From: Sperchopsis tessellata
Taxonomy: Eukaryota > Arthropoda > Insecta > Coleoptera > Hydrophilidae
Length of the DNA: 30,162 bases
Direction of reading: 5' to 3'
Assembly: GCA_033557685.1 (NCBI GenBank)
Contig: JAWQRN010000407.1
Coordinates: 1-30,162, forward strand
Made by a program: the position numbers and the translations under genes. Numbering within the stretch: position 1 is the stretch's first letter; each line of letters begins with the position of its first letter. Positions 29,566 to 30,162 of this stretch are shown here, one piece after another. Below the pieces are notes generated by a model. The model had not been told where the DNA came from, did not search any database, and saw only the letters and a list, made by a program, of their open reading frames with translations.

Positions 29566-30162
29566 GTAAGTGCATTTATTCATTTATTTTTTGATCGTTT
29601 CATTCATATTTTCCTTTATGCACATGGCTATTCTTAAACCATAGCATATTCCAGTCAGCTGATACCATTATTAAGAATTTCTTAGATTTATCCAAGTTTC
29701 TGACTAGAATTGCCCATGCCACAAGCGAAAATATGACGAAATTATTTTAATTAGTACGTATATGGTGAGAAATTGTTTGATTGGAGTTGTTTGGAACAGT
29801 ACGAAGCAGGTTAAACACCTCATAAAAGAGGTTACAAATTAAAAGATGTACGATTCTAATTTACTGCGTTTTTAGATAATACCTTTTTCCTCGCTATCTT
29901 GCTAGTGTCGTGTGTTTTGATTGTAAAACACAGGAGGTATTTACCTTGTTCATGTTTTTATTTGTTCGGTTGGTAGGTTTGTTTAATACGTTTTTAAATT
30001 ATTGAGGATTATTATGGTAGAATAATTGCAAAAACATGTTTGGCTTCATTTGTAAATAAAAACTTATTTCGGAAGTTTTTCAATATTATTTTGCTTTTGT
30101 TATTCTTTGCCCCATTATAGTTGAAATATTAGACTTCATAATTTTTGTATCTGACAAAATAT
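29566..30162 (+). other. First intron of the unidentified gene (partial)
   Basis: AT-rich sequence after the donor, no acceptor-bounded coding stretch or repeat recognised before the window ends. Confidence 0.5.

Noticed and set aside
1..30162. CRISPR arrays, bacterial operons or prophage
   Set aside because: Splice-bounded exons and animal transposons throughout; no regularly spaced repeats.

Overview
The window looks like intergenic and intronic DNA of an arthropod, most probably an insect. It is AT-rich, protein-coding information comes in short exons with GT-AG borders, and most of the rest is decayed transposable elements: non-LTR retrotransposons, Penelope-like remnants, a tRNA-derived SINE, Tc1/mariner-type and MITE DNA transposons. 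No species can be named from the sequence alone.

Three host genes are supported. (1) On the minus strand, nine exons between 25312 and 14329 encode most of an Nsmaf/FAN orthologue (factor associated with neutral sphingomyelinase activation): a GRAM-like segment, a BEACH domain and seven WD40-like repeats ending in a stop. Splice phases match at every junction; one 73-nt exon carries a 1-nt frameshift. The first ~180-200 residues are not found in the window. (2) Also minus, starting 1.2 kb downstream of Nsmaf, an ATG exon (13109-12725) encodes the N-terminus of a coiled-coil golgin-like protein; its later exons are not visible. (3) On the plus strand, an ATG exon at 29521-29565 with a strong splice donor opens an unidentified gene that runs off the right edge; an NRF-1-like TGCGCATGCG lies about 100 nt upstream.

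Layout: 1-5100 holds a terminal repeat piece, a pogo/Tigger-like MITE (309-1327), a degraded R1-like LINE on the minus strand (3187-1344), a microsatellite and featureless AT-rich DNA. 5236-10003 holds a Penelope-like GIY-YIG remnant, a 5'-truncated SINE, and two ~640-bp direct repeats (6400-7053, 9379-10003) flanking a deleted minus-strand LINE. 11310-12580 is a dead Tc1/mariner-type transposase in or beyond the golgin gene's first intron. The 5.7-kb Nsmaf intron (15097-20764) has a full-length SINE, three DNA-transposon MITEs and two LINE fragments. 25540-28770 is a pile of three LINE fragments.

The most notable element is inside that pile: a 249-bp insertion (26138-26386), flanked by a 13-bp target-site duplication, contains a complete type-I hammerhead ribozyme on the minus strand (26271-26207) enclosed by two ~57-bp inverted arms. 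Hammerheads are known in Penelope-like elements and retrozymes; a stand-alone, palindrome-enclosed copy with its own target-site duplication is worth examining as a small non-autonomous retroelement.
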